Shown: in pieces, positions 43,301 through 54,420 of the stretch
How the letters are laid out: each line of letters starts with the position of its first letter
How positions within the stretch are numbered: the stretch's first letter is position 1
DNA from: Cyanophora paradoxa
Lineage: Eukaryota; Glaucocystophyceae; Cyanophorales; Cyanophoraceae
Length of the DNA: 64,000 nucleotides
Assembly (NCBI GenBank): GCA_004431415.1
Contig: QPMI01000571.1
Location: 79,293 to 143,292 of the forward strand
Reading direction: 5' to 3'
Notes under the pieces: generated by a model
Database searches by the model: none
Told to the model about the DNA's origin: nothing
The model's input: only the letters and a program-made list of their open reading frames with translations
Position numbers and translations under genes: made by a program

Positions 43301-46300
43301 CCGCGCGAGGTCGTTTTCGGACCTCGGGGCGGAGGTGGGGCCTTGGGCTCCAGCCGGGGAGCGCTGCATGCGAGCCAGCGGCCGGCCAGCCCCGCGCCAG
43401 CAGGTCATGCGGCGGCGGTGGGTTGAGCGGCAGCCCGAAGCCGCGCGAGGCCGAGACGGACCTCGGGGCGGAGGTGGAGCCCTGGGCGCAGCCGGGGAGC
43501 GCTGCGTGCGAGCCAGCGGCCAGCCCGCCCTGCGCCAGCAGGTGATGCGGCGGCGGCGGGTCGAGCGGCAGCGCGGGGCTGCGCGAGGCCGTGATGGACC
43601 TCGGGGCGGAGGTAGAGCCCTGGGCTCCAGCCGGGGAGCGCTGTGTGCGAGCCAGCGGCCGGCCCGCCCTGCGCAAGCAGGTCAGGCGGCGGCGGTGGGT
43701 CGAGCGGCGGCGCGGGGTCGGGCGAGGCCGTGACGGACCTCTGGGCGGTGGTAACGCCTTGAGCTCCAGCCGGGGGGCGCTGCGGACGAGCCAGCGGCCG
43801 GCCCGCCCTGCGCAGGCAGGTTATGCGGCGGCGGCGTGTCGAGCGGCAGCACAGGGGAGCGCGAGGCCGTGGCGGACCTCGGGGCGGTGGTGGAGCCCTG
43901 GGCTCCAGCCGGGAGCGCTGCATGCGCACCAGCGGCCGGCCCTGCGCAGGCAGGTTCTGGGCGGCGGCGGGTCGAGCAGCAGCGCGGGGCCGCGCGAGGC
44001 CGTGACGGACCTCGGGGCGGAAGTGTGGCCCTGGGCTCCAGCCGGGGAGCGCTGCATGCGCACCAGCGGCCCGCCCTGCGCAAGCAGGTCAGGCGGCAGT
44101 GGCATGTCGAGCAGCAGCGCGGGGCCGCGCGAAGCCGTGACGGACCTCGGGGCGGAAGTGGGCCCTGGGCTCCAGCCGGGGAGCGCTGTATGCGAGCCAG
44201 CGGACGGCCCGCCCTGCGCAAGCAGGTTTTGCGGCGGCGGCTGGTCGAGCGGCAGTGCGGGGCCGCACGAGGCCGTGATGGACCTCGGGGCGGAGGTAGA
44301 GCCCTGGGCTCCAGCCGGGGAGCGCTGTGTGCGAGCCAGCGGCCGGCCCGCCCTGCGCAAGCAGGTTACGCGGCGGCGGCGGGTGGCGCGGCGGTGCGGG
44401 GCCGCGCGAGGTCGTTTTCGGACCTCGGGGCGGAGGTGGGGCCTTGGGCTCCAGCCGGGGAGCGCTGCATGCGAGCCAGCGGCCGGCCAGCCCCGCCCCA
44501 GCAGGTCATGCGGCGGCGGTGGGTTGAGCGGCAGCCCGAAGCCGCGCGAGGCCGAGACGGACCTCGGGGCGGAGGTGGAGCCCTGGGCGCAGCCGGGGAG
44601 CGCTGCGTGCGAGCCAGCGGCCAGCCCGCCCTGCGCCAGCAGGTGATGCGGCGGCGGCGGGTCGAGCGGCAGCGCGGGGCTGCGCGAGGCCGTGATGGAC
44701 CTCGGGGCGGAAGTGGAGCCCTGGGCCCCAGCCGGAGAGCGCGGCAGGCGAGCCAGTGGCCGGCCCGCCCTGCGCAAGCAGGTCAGGCGGCGGCGGTGGG
44801 TCGAGCGGCGGCGCGGGGACGCACGAGGCCGTGACAGACCTCGGGGCGTAGGTGGGGCCCTGGGCCCCAGCCGGAGAGTACCGCAGGCGAGACGGCGGTC
44901 GGCCCGCCCTGCGCAAGCAGGTTATGTGGTGGCGGCGGGTCGAGCAGCAGCGCGGGGCCGCGCGAGGCCATGACGGACCTCGGGGCGGAGGTGGAGCCCT
45001 GGGCTCCAGCCGGGGAGTGCTGCGTGCGAGCCAGCGGCCGGCCCGCCCTGCGCAAGCAGGTCAGGCGGCGGCGGCGTGTCGAGCGGCAGCGCGGGGCCTC
45101 GCGAAGCCGTGACGTACCTCGGGGCGGAGGCGGAGCCCTGGGCTCCAGCCGGGGAGCGCCGCAGGCGAGCCAGCGGTCGGCCCGCCCTGCGCAAGCAGGT
45201 TATGCGGCGGCGGAGGGTCGAGCGGCGGCGCGGGGCCGCGCTAGGCCGTGACGGACCTCGGGGCGGCGGTGGAGACCAAGGCTCCGGCCGGGGAGGGCTG
45301 CATGCAAGCCAGCGGCCGGCCCGCCCTGCGCAAGCAGGTTATGCGGCGGCGGCGGGTCGAGCGGCAGCGCGGGGCCGCGCGAGGCCGTGACGGACCTCGG
45401 GGCGGAGGTGGAGCCCTGGGCTCCAGCCGGAGAGCGCGACAGGCGAGCCAGCGGCCGGCCTGCCCTGCGCAAGCAGGTCAGGCGGCAGCGGTGTGTCGGG
45501 CGGCGGCGCGGGGTCGCGCGAGGCCGCTTCAGACCTCGGGGTGGAGGTGGGGCCCAAGGGCTCCAACCGGCGAATGTCGCAGGCGAGCCAGCGGTCGGCC
45601 CGCCCTGCGCAAGCAGGTCAGGCGGCGGCGGCAGGTCGCGCGGCGGCACGGGGCCGCGCGAGGCCGTGACGGACCTCGGGGCGGAGGTGGGGCCCCAAGG
45701 GCTCCAGCCCGAGAGCGTCGCATGCGAGCCAGCGGCCGGCCCGCCCTGCGTAAGCAGGTCCGGCGGCGGCGGCGAGTCGAGCGGCGGTGCGGGGCCGCGC
45801 GAGGCCGTGACGGACCTCGGGGCGGAGGTGAAGCCCAAGGCTCCAGCCGGAGAGCGCCGCAGGCGGGCCAGCGGCCGGCCCGCCCTGCGCAAGCAGGTCA
45901 GGCGGCGGCGGCGGGTCGAGCGGCGGCGCGGGGCCGTGCGAGGCCGTGACGGACCTCGGGGCGGAGGTGGAGCCCTGGGCTCCAGCCGGGGAGCGCTGCA
46001 TGCGCACCAGCGGCCGGCCCGCCCTACGTAAGCAGGTTATGCGGCGGCGGCGGGTCGAGCGCGGGCGTGGGGTCGCGCGAGGTCGTTTTCGGACCTCGGG
46101 GCGGAGGTGGGGCCCGGGGCTCCAGCCGGGGAGCGCCGCAGGCGAGCCAGCGGCCGGCCCGCCCTGCGCAAGCAGGACAGGCGGCGGTGCCACGGTGGCG
46201 GGTTGAGCGGCGGTGCGGGGGCCGCGCGAGGCCGTGACGGGCCTCGGGCGGAGGTGGAGCCCAAGGGCTCCAGCCGGAGAGCGCGGCAGGCGAGCCAGCG

Positions 46301-47060
46301 GCCGGCCCGCCCTGCGCAAGCAGATCAGGCTGCGGCGGCGGGTCGAGCGGCGGCGCGGGGCCGCGCGAGGCCGTGACGGACCTCGGGGCGGAGGCGGAGC
46401 CCTGGGCTCCAGCCGGAGAGCGCCGCAGGCGAGCCAGCGGTCGGCCCGCCCTGCGCAAGCAGGTCAGGCGGCGGCGGCGGGTGGCGCGGGGGGGCGGGGC
46501 CGTGCGAGGTCGTTTTCGGACCTCGGGGCGGAGGTGGAGCCCTGGGCTCCAGCCGGGGAGCGTCGCAGGCGCGCCAGCGGTCGGCCCGCCCTGTGCAAGC
46601 AGGTCAGGCGGCGGTGCCACGGTGGCGGGTCGAGCGGCGGCACGGGCCGCGCGAGGCCGTGACGGACCTCGGGGCGGAGGTGGAGACCAAGGCTCCAGCC
46701 GGAGAGCGCGGCAGGCGAGCCAGCGGCCGGCCCGCCCTGCGTAAGCAGGTCAGGCGGCGGCGGCGGGTCGAGCGGCGGCGCGGGTGCCGCGCGAGGCCGT
46801 GACGGACCTCGGGACGGAGGCGGAGCCCTGGCTCAGCGGCTCCAGCCGGGGAGCGCTGCGTGCGAGCCAGCGGCCGGCCCGCCCCGCGCAAGCAGGTCAG
46901 GCGGCGGCGGCGGGTGGCGTGGCGGTGCGGGGCCGCGCGAGGTCGTTTTCGGACCTCGGGACGGAGGTGGAGCCCTGGGCTCCAGCCGGGGAGTGCCGCA
47001 GGCGGGCCAGCGGCCGGCCCGCCCTGCGCAGGCAGGTCCGGCGGCGGCGGCGAGCCGAGC
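40328..47060. repeat. 139-bp GC-rich satellite array A
   Basis: About 48 tandem units of 139 bp, measured from successive GACCTCGG marks (for example 42,353 to 42,492). Each unit carries CCAGCGGCCGGCCCGCCCTGC and GACGGACCTCGGGGCGG-type segments. A higher-order repeat of seven units (about 964 bp) is present: 42,771 recurs at 43,736 and 42,991 at 43,955. Because 139 is not a multiple of three, long open frames cycle through all phases on both strands; they are not taken as genes. Confidence 0.9.
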
Positions 47061-47460
47061 TGCGGTGCGGGGGCCCGGGTTGCGCAAGGGTGCGGCGCGG
47101 ATGCGCGGAAGGTCGCCAGCAGGCCGACTCGCAGCGAGATCTAGAGCGCAAGCGGGGACCGTAGTCCGCAGCGTAACGCGCCACTGGGGCAGCGGCAGCA
47201 CTGCGGTAGCGGAAGCGCCAGCCTGGCAACTGCAGCTGCGGGCGCCGGCCGACTCGAGCTCGCACTGCGGCACTGCGGCTGTACTGCCACTGCAGACTGC
47301 GCATGCCGTGCGGCGCCGCAGCGGCGGCACTGCGGCAGCGGATCCCCCGGAAGTGCCCGCCTCAGCGGCCTGGCACTGCGGCAGTGAGACCGCGCGGCGC
47401 GGGACCGGTACCGCGGGTCCGGCGGCTCCGGAGTCCGGAGTCCGGCCGGTACAACGGGTA
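47061..47460. repeat. Degenerate CTGCGGCAG-rich tract after the satellite
   Basis: Many overlapping, near-palindromic CACTGCGGCAGCG-like words between about 47,180 and 47,400. No gene seen. It may be a decayed edge of the satellite or a separate simple-sequence tract. Confidence 0.5.
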
Positions 47461-47585
47461 CGTCCGTTGTTTTGTTTTTGTTTGTTTTGTTTTTGTTTTT
47501 GTTTTAAGGTCGAGTCAATCCTTGAATCGACTAGAATTGACCAAAAACAAACAAAACACTCTGCGATCGCGATCGATCGCGAGGC
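47461..47585. repeat. T-tract/A-tract imperfect hairpin
   Basis: A 45-base T-rich tract of TTTTG units (47,465-47,508) in very GC-rich surroundings is followed about 35 bases later by its approximate complement (CCAAAAACAAACAAAACA). The bases between include GTCAAT and ATTGAC, which are also complementary. It could be a small foldback element or the tail of a retroposed RNA. Confidence 0.5.
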
Positions 47586-47699
47586 TGTAGCGGTCGCGCC
47601 AGCAGCGCTAGCGCTAGCGGCTAGTCCGCAGCGAGCTCGAGACGCGCCAGCGGGCCGACTAATACTCGCAGCGTGCGCGCCAGCGAGAGTCGTAGCTAT

Positions 47700-48410
47700 A
47701 GTCCGCAGCGTAACGCACTCCGAGTCCGGGGCCCGCCGCGCGCACGCTCGCGGGCCGTCTCGCAGCGGGGCGCACGCGAGGTCCGTACTCCGGCGTGAAG
47801 CTCTGGGGCCACAGCGCGACGCACGCGGCCCCGGAACTCCGCGCACGGGGGTCCACAGTGACGAACGTTCGCGGGCCCATCTCACAGCGAGGCGCTCGCG
47901 AGATCCGTGCTCCTGGTGGAAGTTCGCCGGCCGCGGGTGCGGCCGGAATCCGCCGGGGCGGATCGGGCCACAGCGAGAGTCGCGCGCGGCCTCCGAACCC
48001 GAGTACAGGGCCCACAGCGCGCACGCTCGCGGGCCGTCTCGCAGCGAGCGAGGCGCACGCGAGAGCCGTACTCCGGGGTGAAGCTCTAGATCTGGGGCCA
48101 CAGCGAGACGCACGCGGCCCCGGAGCTCCGCGCACGGGGGTCCACAGCGACGAACGCTCGCGGGCCCATCTCACAGCGAGGTGCTCGCGAGATCCGTGCT
48201 CCTGGTGGAAGCTCGCCGGCCGTGGGTGCGGCCGGGGTCCGCCGGGGCGGATCGGGCCACAGCGAGAGTCGCGCGCGGCCTCCGAACTCCGAGTATATAT
48301 ATATATGTACAGGGCCCACAGCGCGCACGCTCGCGGGCCGTCCCGCAGCGATCGAGGCGCACGCGAGAGCCGTACTCCGGGGTGAAGCTCTGGGGTGCCT
48401 TGCAGAAACC
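47700..48410. repeat. ~290-bp tandem repeat, locus 1
   Basis: About 2.5 units, period close to 289 bp (47,851 to 48,140), with marks CACAGCGACGAACGCTCGCG and GAGATCCGTGCTCCTGGTGG. The last unit holds a short TATA microsatellite near 48,295. A related set, in the same orientation, lies at 53,860-54,420. Confidence 0.8.
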
Positions 48411-48419
48411 TTCTCCTGT

Positions 48420-48675
48420 GTAAATTTGACACAGAATCGCACAGAAAAGCACCGCAGAGCACAGGAAAGCACGGCAGAGCACAGGTTGACACCGCAAAGC
48501 ACAGGAAAGCGCCGCAAAGCACAGGAAAGCACAGGTTGCACAGAAAAGCACAAGAAGGGCACAGGTTCGCATGGGTAGGCACAGGACGACATGGGTAGGC
48601 ACAGGGAACATGGGTAAACACGGGTGAACATGGGTAAACACAAATTGCATGGGTAAACACAAATTGCACGGGAGT
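48420..48675. repeat. Minisatellite of AGCACAGGAA / GGGTAGGCACAGG units
   Basis: Short tandem units of about 10-20 bp: CACAGGAAAGCACCGCA-type in the first half and GGGTAGGCACAGG or GGGTAAACACA-type in the second. The second half resembles the 20-bp minisatellite at 53,640-53,770. Confidence 0.75.
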
Positions 48676-48731
48676 ATAATTTATAAATATTTTTGTTTTT
48701 GGTGAATTACCGCGGCCACAGTCTATAAGTT

Positions 48732-49025
48732 TTACATAAAACCTATATGTATATTAATAAATCTAGATAAGTTTTGCGCGGCGGGTGCGCCGGCCACGAG
48801 CACGACTCGGCGAGCGCCCAACGCCGCCCATCCTTGCAGTGCGCATGCAGGCGGGGAGGCTGCAAAACCTACAGCTGATATCGATCTCCACTGAGCCTCG
48901 AGCTGCTTGCTAACAAATTGTAGCAGCCTGGCAGGTCTGATAGGCAGCAGCCCGCTAACAAATCTCTCCTTTCTGAAAAAGTAAAAATGCTCTTCCCAAG
49001 ACTTCCCTACCTGCCAATCACACAT
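48732..49025 (-). CDS. Possible 97-residue ORF, unrecognised
   Basis: An ATG-initiated frame (MCDWQVGKSWEEHFYFF...) in a stretch of lower GC than its surroundings, where a frame this long is less likely by chance. No family recognised, no splice partners found. Low confidence that it is a gene. Confidence 0.25.
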   Translation of the reverse strand: MCDWQVGKSWEEHFYFFRKERFVSGLLPIRPARLLQFVSKQLEAQWRSISAVGFAASPPACALQGWAALGARRVVLVAGAPAAQNLSRFINIHIGFM

Positions 49026-49245
49026 CTAGCATCATAAACGGCCGGCCGCCAAGCAACATAGAAGGCCGGCTGCAGCTTAATACACTAATATATACCAATC
49101 CTACAAACGGGGGCGGCCCAGCAAGAAAGCTATAGCTATAGCTATCGTTAGGATGCGGCCTAGCTCTAGTGAGTGCCGCAGCACAGGGCCTGCGGCGACG
49201 GCTTCTAAGTGCCGAGCAGGGCCCTCGAACTGCTGCGACCGCCAC

Positions 49246-49545
49246 AAGTCACGCGACACCTCGCGGCGCTCGTTGCGCTGTGTCGCGGTCAGCGAACGCT
49301 CGAACAGAAAGAGACAAGGTTGGCATGCGCGCGCGCGGCTGTGCACCTCGGCAAAGAGAAGTGGCAGAAGAACGGATCCGGAGTGACAGCGGCACCATCC
49401 CCGCCCGTAGCCGAGGGCGAGGACGAGGCGCTCGCTGCGCTCGGAGCGTCAAGCGAAAGAGGAGAAGAACGCGCGCCTGCGAAAAGACCGCACCCGTCCG
49501 AGCTCCCGCAGCAAAAAGTGCGAGATGCTGGCCGCGCGTGAATGG
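49246..49545 (+). repeat. Inverted ~300-bp duplication, copy 1
   Basis: Matches the reverse strand of about 52,755-53,065. Both copies keep the same reading frame (LACARAAVHLGKEK, then PVAEGEDEALAALGASSER and APAKRPHPSELP) with the same stop position and no frameshifts between them, so a short conserved coding exon is possible. No known family. Confidence 0.65.
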
Positions 49546-49729
49546 GCAGCTTGTTTTAGCTAAAGCTAGTTTTGCATGCCAGGGCCGGGGAAATTTTCCA
49601 AGCTCTCTTTTAGCTCAGCCCATGCATATGTACATATATGCATGCTTGTTGCTTCGAATTCGCTGCCGAACTAACAAACTAGCTTGAGCAAGATCTAGCT
49701 ATCATAGTATATACATAAATTAAAGGCAC

Positions 49730-50650
49730 GTATGAAGAATGGGCACGCTCCGCCGCCACGGGGTATATATGAAGAATGGGCACGCTCCGCCGCCGCCCGC
49801 GGCCGCCGGCATTCCGCCTTAGCCCTATCTTGCCGCCAAATGCCGAGACTCCACCCCGCCCTGGCAAGGCGCGAGCCACGCCGCAACATGCCGAGCCTCC
49901 ACTCCGCCCCGTCCGGCGAGCCGCGCCGCCGCCCGCCGCGCCTCCTGAGTGCGCCCTGTACGGCGAGTTGCGCCTCCCCCGCGTCCGGCGAGCCGCGCCA
50001 CCGCCTGCCGCGCCTCCGCCTCGTACAGAGAGCCGACCGCGGCGCCCCTGCCCCGTCCAGCGAGCCGCGCCTCCGCCCGCCGGGCCTCCGCCCCGTACAG
50101 CGAGCCGCGCCGGCGCCGGCGCCCGCTGCGCCGGCGCCCGGCCGGCGCCCCGGCCCGGCCAAGCCACGCAGCTCCGCCCCGCCCCGCCCGGGCGCGGGAC
50201 TCCTTTCGCGGCGGGTGTCGGCGGCGGGCGGCGGGGCGGCTCGCTGGGGCGGCGGCGCAGCGGGCGGCGACGCGGCTTGCCGGCCACCGCCCCGTTCCGC
50301 GAGCCGCCCCGCTGCCCGCTGCGCCGCCGCTCCGTCCCGCGAGCCGCGCCGCCGCCCGCCGCGCCGCCGCCCCGTCCCGCGAGCCGTGCCGCCGCCGTCC
50401 GCTGCTGCCCCGTGCGGCGAGCCGCGCCGCCGAAGGCCGCGCCGGGTTACGTCCTGCGCATCGTCAGCTATGCATTCGCGCGCCGCTGGCCCCAAGCTAT
50501 GCTTGGGAGGCGCACCCGAGACGACCGCCAATCGGGAGTTCGGCGTCGTTCCGCGCGCACGCAGCGCCCGGCGAGTCCAGACCCACATGCACTGCGGGCC
50601 GGGCCCATCTTAGAGGAACGCTTCGCGCACGGAAGCGTGCGAGAGCTCTA
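49730..50650. repeat. GC-rich minisatellite built on GCGAGCCGCGCC
   Basis: GCGAGCCGCGCC or one-base variants recur every ~37-40 bp in the right part (50,301, 50,338, 50,377, 50,417) and at 70-bp spacings in the left part. A 25-bp direct repeat (GAAGAATGGGCACGCTCCGC) sits at 49,735 and 49,772. Open frames here exist in every phase and are not taken as genes. Confidence 0.65.
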
Positions 50651-51059
50651 AGTCAGCGGCGGCCAGCGTGCCGCCCAACCGTCGACGCGTTGAACGCTCC
50701 TAACAGGCCGCGGGTCAGAGACGGCGATCTGCGGGCGTGAGTGAGACGTACGGAGAGTATCCAGACAGGTAGGCGAAGAACTTGGCGAGCACGGCGAGTA
50801 CGGGCGGTTGGGAACAAGCAAGTCAGCGCGCGGGGCGCGCGGATGCAGTCAAGGCGGAGGCCAGTCCTGCGGCAACACCATCTGGCTGGCGAAATAGCCG
50901 CGCGCTGCGTGCCACGAGCGGCCGCCAAGTCTGCGAGGTGCGAAGCGCATCTGGCCCGAGCACGAAGGGAGCTGGAGTGGGAAGCTGAGGAGCTGCAGAC
51001 TCTGCACTGCAGCCAGCCGAGCGAACTTGAGGCCAAGGGCGCAAGCGCAGCAGCTGCAG

Positions 51060-51760
51060 CTGGCACCGCTGGGTATCGTCCGTAAAAAAAGGGGGGGGGG
51101 GGAGGAATGACGGCCATTATCGTCGAATTTCCTTGAAAAATGCATTTCGGGCTGCTACAGGTGCGAACAGTGAAGCGAATGCTTCGTTTGGTTGTATTTA
51201 TGCACATAGTAATTGTTTCAGCACTAAGCTGTGACTCTTGACCCTCTGAACGCACTCTCTTGTGGCTGAAATCCAGGGGGGGCAAAGAAGTGAAAATGAC
51301 CAAATTAGTCTCTGCAGGATCGCATCCATATGATCTCAAGCACTCCTAAAGTAAGGTATTGATTATAAGAGTGATTTGAAGCCGCTTTCGGAAGGCCCAA
51401 TACGAGTTTTCGCTGAGATATTGCAGGGGCCATGGTTGAAACATGCCATGCTCTCACGGGTTGCCAGCATCGACTCAAGACACGCTAAATACCTCTTTAG
51501 AAAGCCCTTAACTTCCAGATTACAGGAATAAATTTTTTGTCCGGTCTGCCGATTCCCGGAACGTCGGTGCACCTTCATGTGTCTCACTGAGCACATCATG
51601 AGCACAGTCTGGTGACTTGATGAACAGCTCATCTTCTCTTCAGTACTGAAAGAAGTCATTCCTGGAATTGCTGATTACCGTCAAAATGAAGTCGTCAAAG
51701 CTTTCGAGGGTCCTCTCTCTGATTTTGAAACAATCCGAGTTTAGATCTAAAGCCATTAGG
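51060..51760. other. Low-GC island
   Basis: About 700 bp of near-balanced base composition between very GC-rich repeats. A frame of 98 codons is open on the minus strand (51,363-51,659) with Lys, Met and Ser use unlike its neighbours. No family recognised. It sits inside the inverted duplication, which suggests inserted or older DNA. Confidence 0.5.
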
Positions 51761-52754
51761 CGCTAGCACCTTTTTTTGCCAAGGGGGGGGCCTGTGACTC
51801 ATTAAGCTGCACGAGCACCAGCAATGCGTGCCACGTCATGAACTGCTCCTTATAGAGAGGGTTTGATGCATTGGAAGGCGGATCGAAGCGAGGAACGCAC
51901 ATGACCAGACCTAGGCCTAGGCCTAGCGCTCCAAGGGAATTCGTTGTCGTACCCCAAACTTGCTGACCGCCGTGACCGGTGACTGCGGCGGCTGGCCCTC
52001 GCGGCGGCAGACGGCCTTGCCAGATAGTTGCAACTCCTGGCAGCACGGCGGCTCGGTGCGTCGGTTCTGGGCTTCGCCGCGCAGCCGGACTCCCTGACTC
52101 TGCGAACAGGCCGAGCAGCGGTGCTGTTGCTGCAGTGAACGCGGCCGCTTTGAGAGCGAACGATGCTTGAAGCCACCTCTTGCGCCTCAAGGCTCTCGCC
52201 CGGCTCGTGCTGGGTCTGATTTCAAACGCAGACTGTCGCTGCCCCTGCTGCTGGGTTCGGCCGCGGCCGCGAACGCTCTCGAACGCGTCGTTTTCGACCT
52301 CCTTCCGCCCTTAATCTCTACTCGTTGCCCGGCCGCCGCCGGTCAGCTTATGTTGCTTTGACAGGCCCGCGCAGAAAGGCGAGGCCCCTGCCGATGCGAA
52401 GCAAGGTGTTTCTGGTTTCCGTCTGTTTCCTTCGATCGCTCATCCCGCTTGCATGTCAGGGAACACGCACGACCGAGCCCCGCGAGCACGGCCAAGTGGC
52501 GGCCGCGACTTGCTCGCTGGCACTCTTGGCGGCCGGGCGGGAAGCGGTCCCGCTGGTCAAGAAACCTCGCGGACGATGCTAACGCACGAGCCTCGCTAAC
52601 ACGGCGCGCTTCGCCCGGTTCCGGGTTCTGTCTCTTCCATCACTCGCAGCCCGCCTGGCTCCTTCTCCCGCAGGCCAGGTGCTCGCTCTTGTTTCCGATC
52701 CGCTACTCTCGCCTTGATCTTGTTCTGACACCGGGGACGCGCGCAGCGCAGCGG

Positions 52755-53065
52755 GTGCCGTTCACGCGCGGCTGGCATCTCGCACTTCTTGCGGCGGGAG
52801 CTCGGACGGGTGCGGTCTTTTCGCAGGCGCGCGTTCTTCTCTTCTTTCGCTTGACGCTCCGAGCGCAGCGAGCGCCTCGTCCTCGCCCTCGGCTACTGGC
52901 GGAGATGGCGCCGCTGTCACTGTCACTCCGCCCTTCAGCCGCTTCTCTTTGCCGAGGTGCACAGCCGCGCGCGCGCATGCCAACGTTATCTCTTTCTGTT
53001 CGAACGTCCGGTGACCGCGTTGCGCACAGCGCAACGAGCGCCGCGAGGTGCCGCATGACCTTGTG
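52755..53065 (-). repeat. Inverted ~300-bp duplication, copy 2
   Basis: Reverse-strand copy of 49,246-49,545; the minus strand reads LACARAAVHLGKEK and PVAEGEDEALAALGASSER as copy 1 does on the plus strand. The two copies lie about 3.2 kb apart, facing each other. Confidence 0.65.
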
Positions 53066-53599
53066 CGGGTTGCGTCGCTTCACGTCTGATCCGGTCTGCT
53101 AGCGCTGCTCCCTTCACTTGCAGAGGCGCACAGCTCGTTTTTGACACTCGCGTGCTCGCAGCGACCAGCGATCGTGCTGCTAGCCGGGCGGCGGGTCAGG
53201 AGCTCGCTGTTTTCGGGAGTATGGCTCAGAGGGAGGGGGCAGCAGCTGCAATTCGTTCTCTCGGTGCTAGCTATTGACAGGGCTGCGCTGCCTGCGCGCG
53301 CATGCATTTTTCGCTGGCAATGCGTTTTCTGTATACGTATGACTGCTTTCTGTATATAGTTGTGGGAGCTTTGGAGAGCAGCGGCCCTGCCGGGGCTTCC
53401 TAGGCCTGCACATGTGCATCCCCAGCTGGAGAGTGCCCCCGGGCCGCGGCCGGCGCCGGCGTCGGCGCCGGCGCCCCGGCCTGGCCATGGTCCGGGCCGC
53501 GGCTGGCCGGCATGCGCAATTAATTATAATTTCACGAAGTTGAGATAATTTTTAGTTAACTTTAATTACTAAAATCGAGTTTTGTACCGATTTACACAG

Positions 53600-53835
53600 G
53601 GTACCGGTACCGGTTGCACAAACACACAGGGTGGCACGGCGAAACACAGGCCGACACGGGTAGGCACAGGGAGCACGGGTAGGCACAGGCGGACACGGGT
53701 AGGCACAGGCGGACACGGGTAGGCACAGGCGGACACGGGTAGGCACAGGCCGACACGGGTGGGCACAGGTCGACACGGGTGGGCACAGCTGGACACAGGT
53801 CGACACAGGTCGACACAGATTGCACCAGATTGCAC
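53600..53835. repeat. 20-bp minisatellite
   Basis: ACACGGGTAGGCACAGGCGG repeats with few changes from about 53,655 to 53,770, flanked by degenerate units (CACAGGTCGACACAGGTCG). Similar to the end of the 48.4-48.7 kb tract. Confidence 0.85.
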
Positions 53836-54420
53836 CGGAGAAGGTTTCTGCAACCTACACGGGGGCCCACAGCGACGAACGCTCGCGGGCCCATCTCACA
53901 GCGAGGCGCTCGCGAGACCCGTGCTCCTGGTCGAAGTTCGCCGGCCGCGGGCGCGGCCGGGGTCCGCCGGGGGCGGAGCGGGCCGCAGCGAGAGTCGCGC
54001 GCGGCCTCCGAACTCCGAGTAGGGGGCCCACAGCGCGAGGCGCACGCGGGCCGTCCCGCAGCGCGAGGCGCACGCGGGAGTCGAATTCGAAGGCCAGGTT
54101 GGGAGTTCGCCGGCCGCGGGAGCGGCTGGTGCCGCTGAAGCGGTCTGGGGCCACAGCGGGGCGCACGCGGCCCCGGAACTCCTTGCACGGGGGCCCACAG
54201 CGACGAACGCACGCGGGCCCATCTCACAGCGAGGCGCTCGCGAGATCCGTGCTCCTGGTGGAAGTTCGCCGGCCGCGGTCGCGGCCGGAATCCGCCGGGG
54301 GGATCGGGCCACAGCGAGAGTCGCGCGCGGCCTCCGAACTCCGAGTACAGGGACCACAGCGCGAGGCGCACGCGGGCCGTCCCACAGCGCGAGGCGCACG
54401 CGAGAGCCGTACTCCGTCGC
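53836..54420. repeat. ~290-330-bp tandem repeat, locus 2
   Basis: About two units, 328 bp apart at the CACAGCGACGAACG mark (53,866 and 54,194). Same orientation as locus 1. The joining segment to the minisatellite (GGAGAAGGTTTCTGCAA) is the reverse complement of that at locus 1 (GCAGAAACCTTCTCC near 48,402). Confidence 0.8.

Noticed and set aside
40328-47060. Long open frames on both strands (up to about 430 codons) in the satellite.
   Set aside because: They exist in all phases because the repeat is GC-rich and lacks stops; a 139-bp unit shifts frame every turn, so no stable protein repeat is encoded.
49732-50650. Pro/Arg-rich protein-coding gene on either strand.
   Set aside because: Frames are open in several phases because of the GCGAGCCGCGCC minisatellite; no domain or splice support.
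53640-53780. CRISPR-like array of 20-bp repeats.
   Set aside because: Units are directly adjacent with no unique spacers, and the host is a eukaryote; this is a minisatellite.
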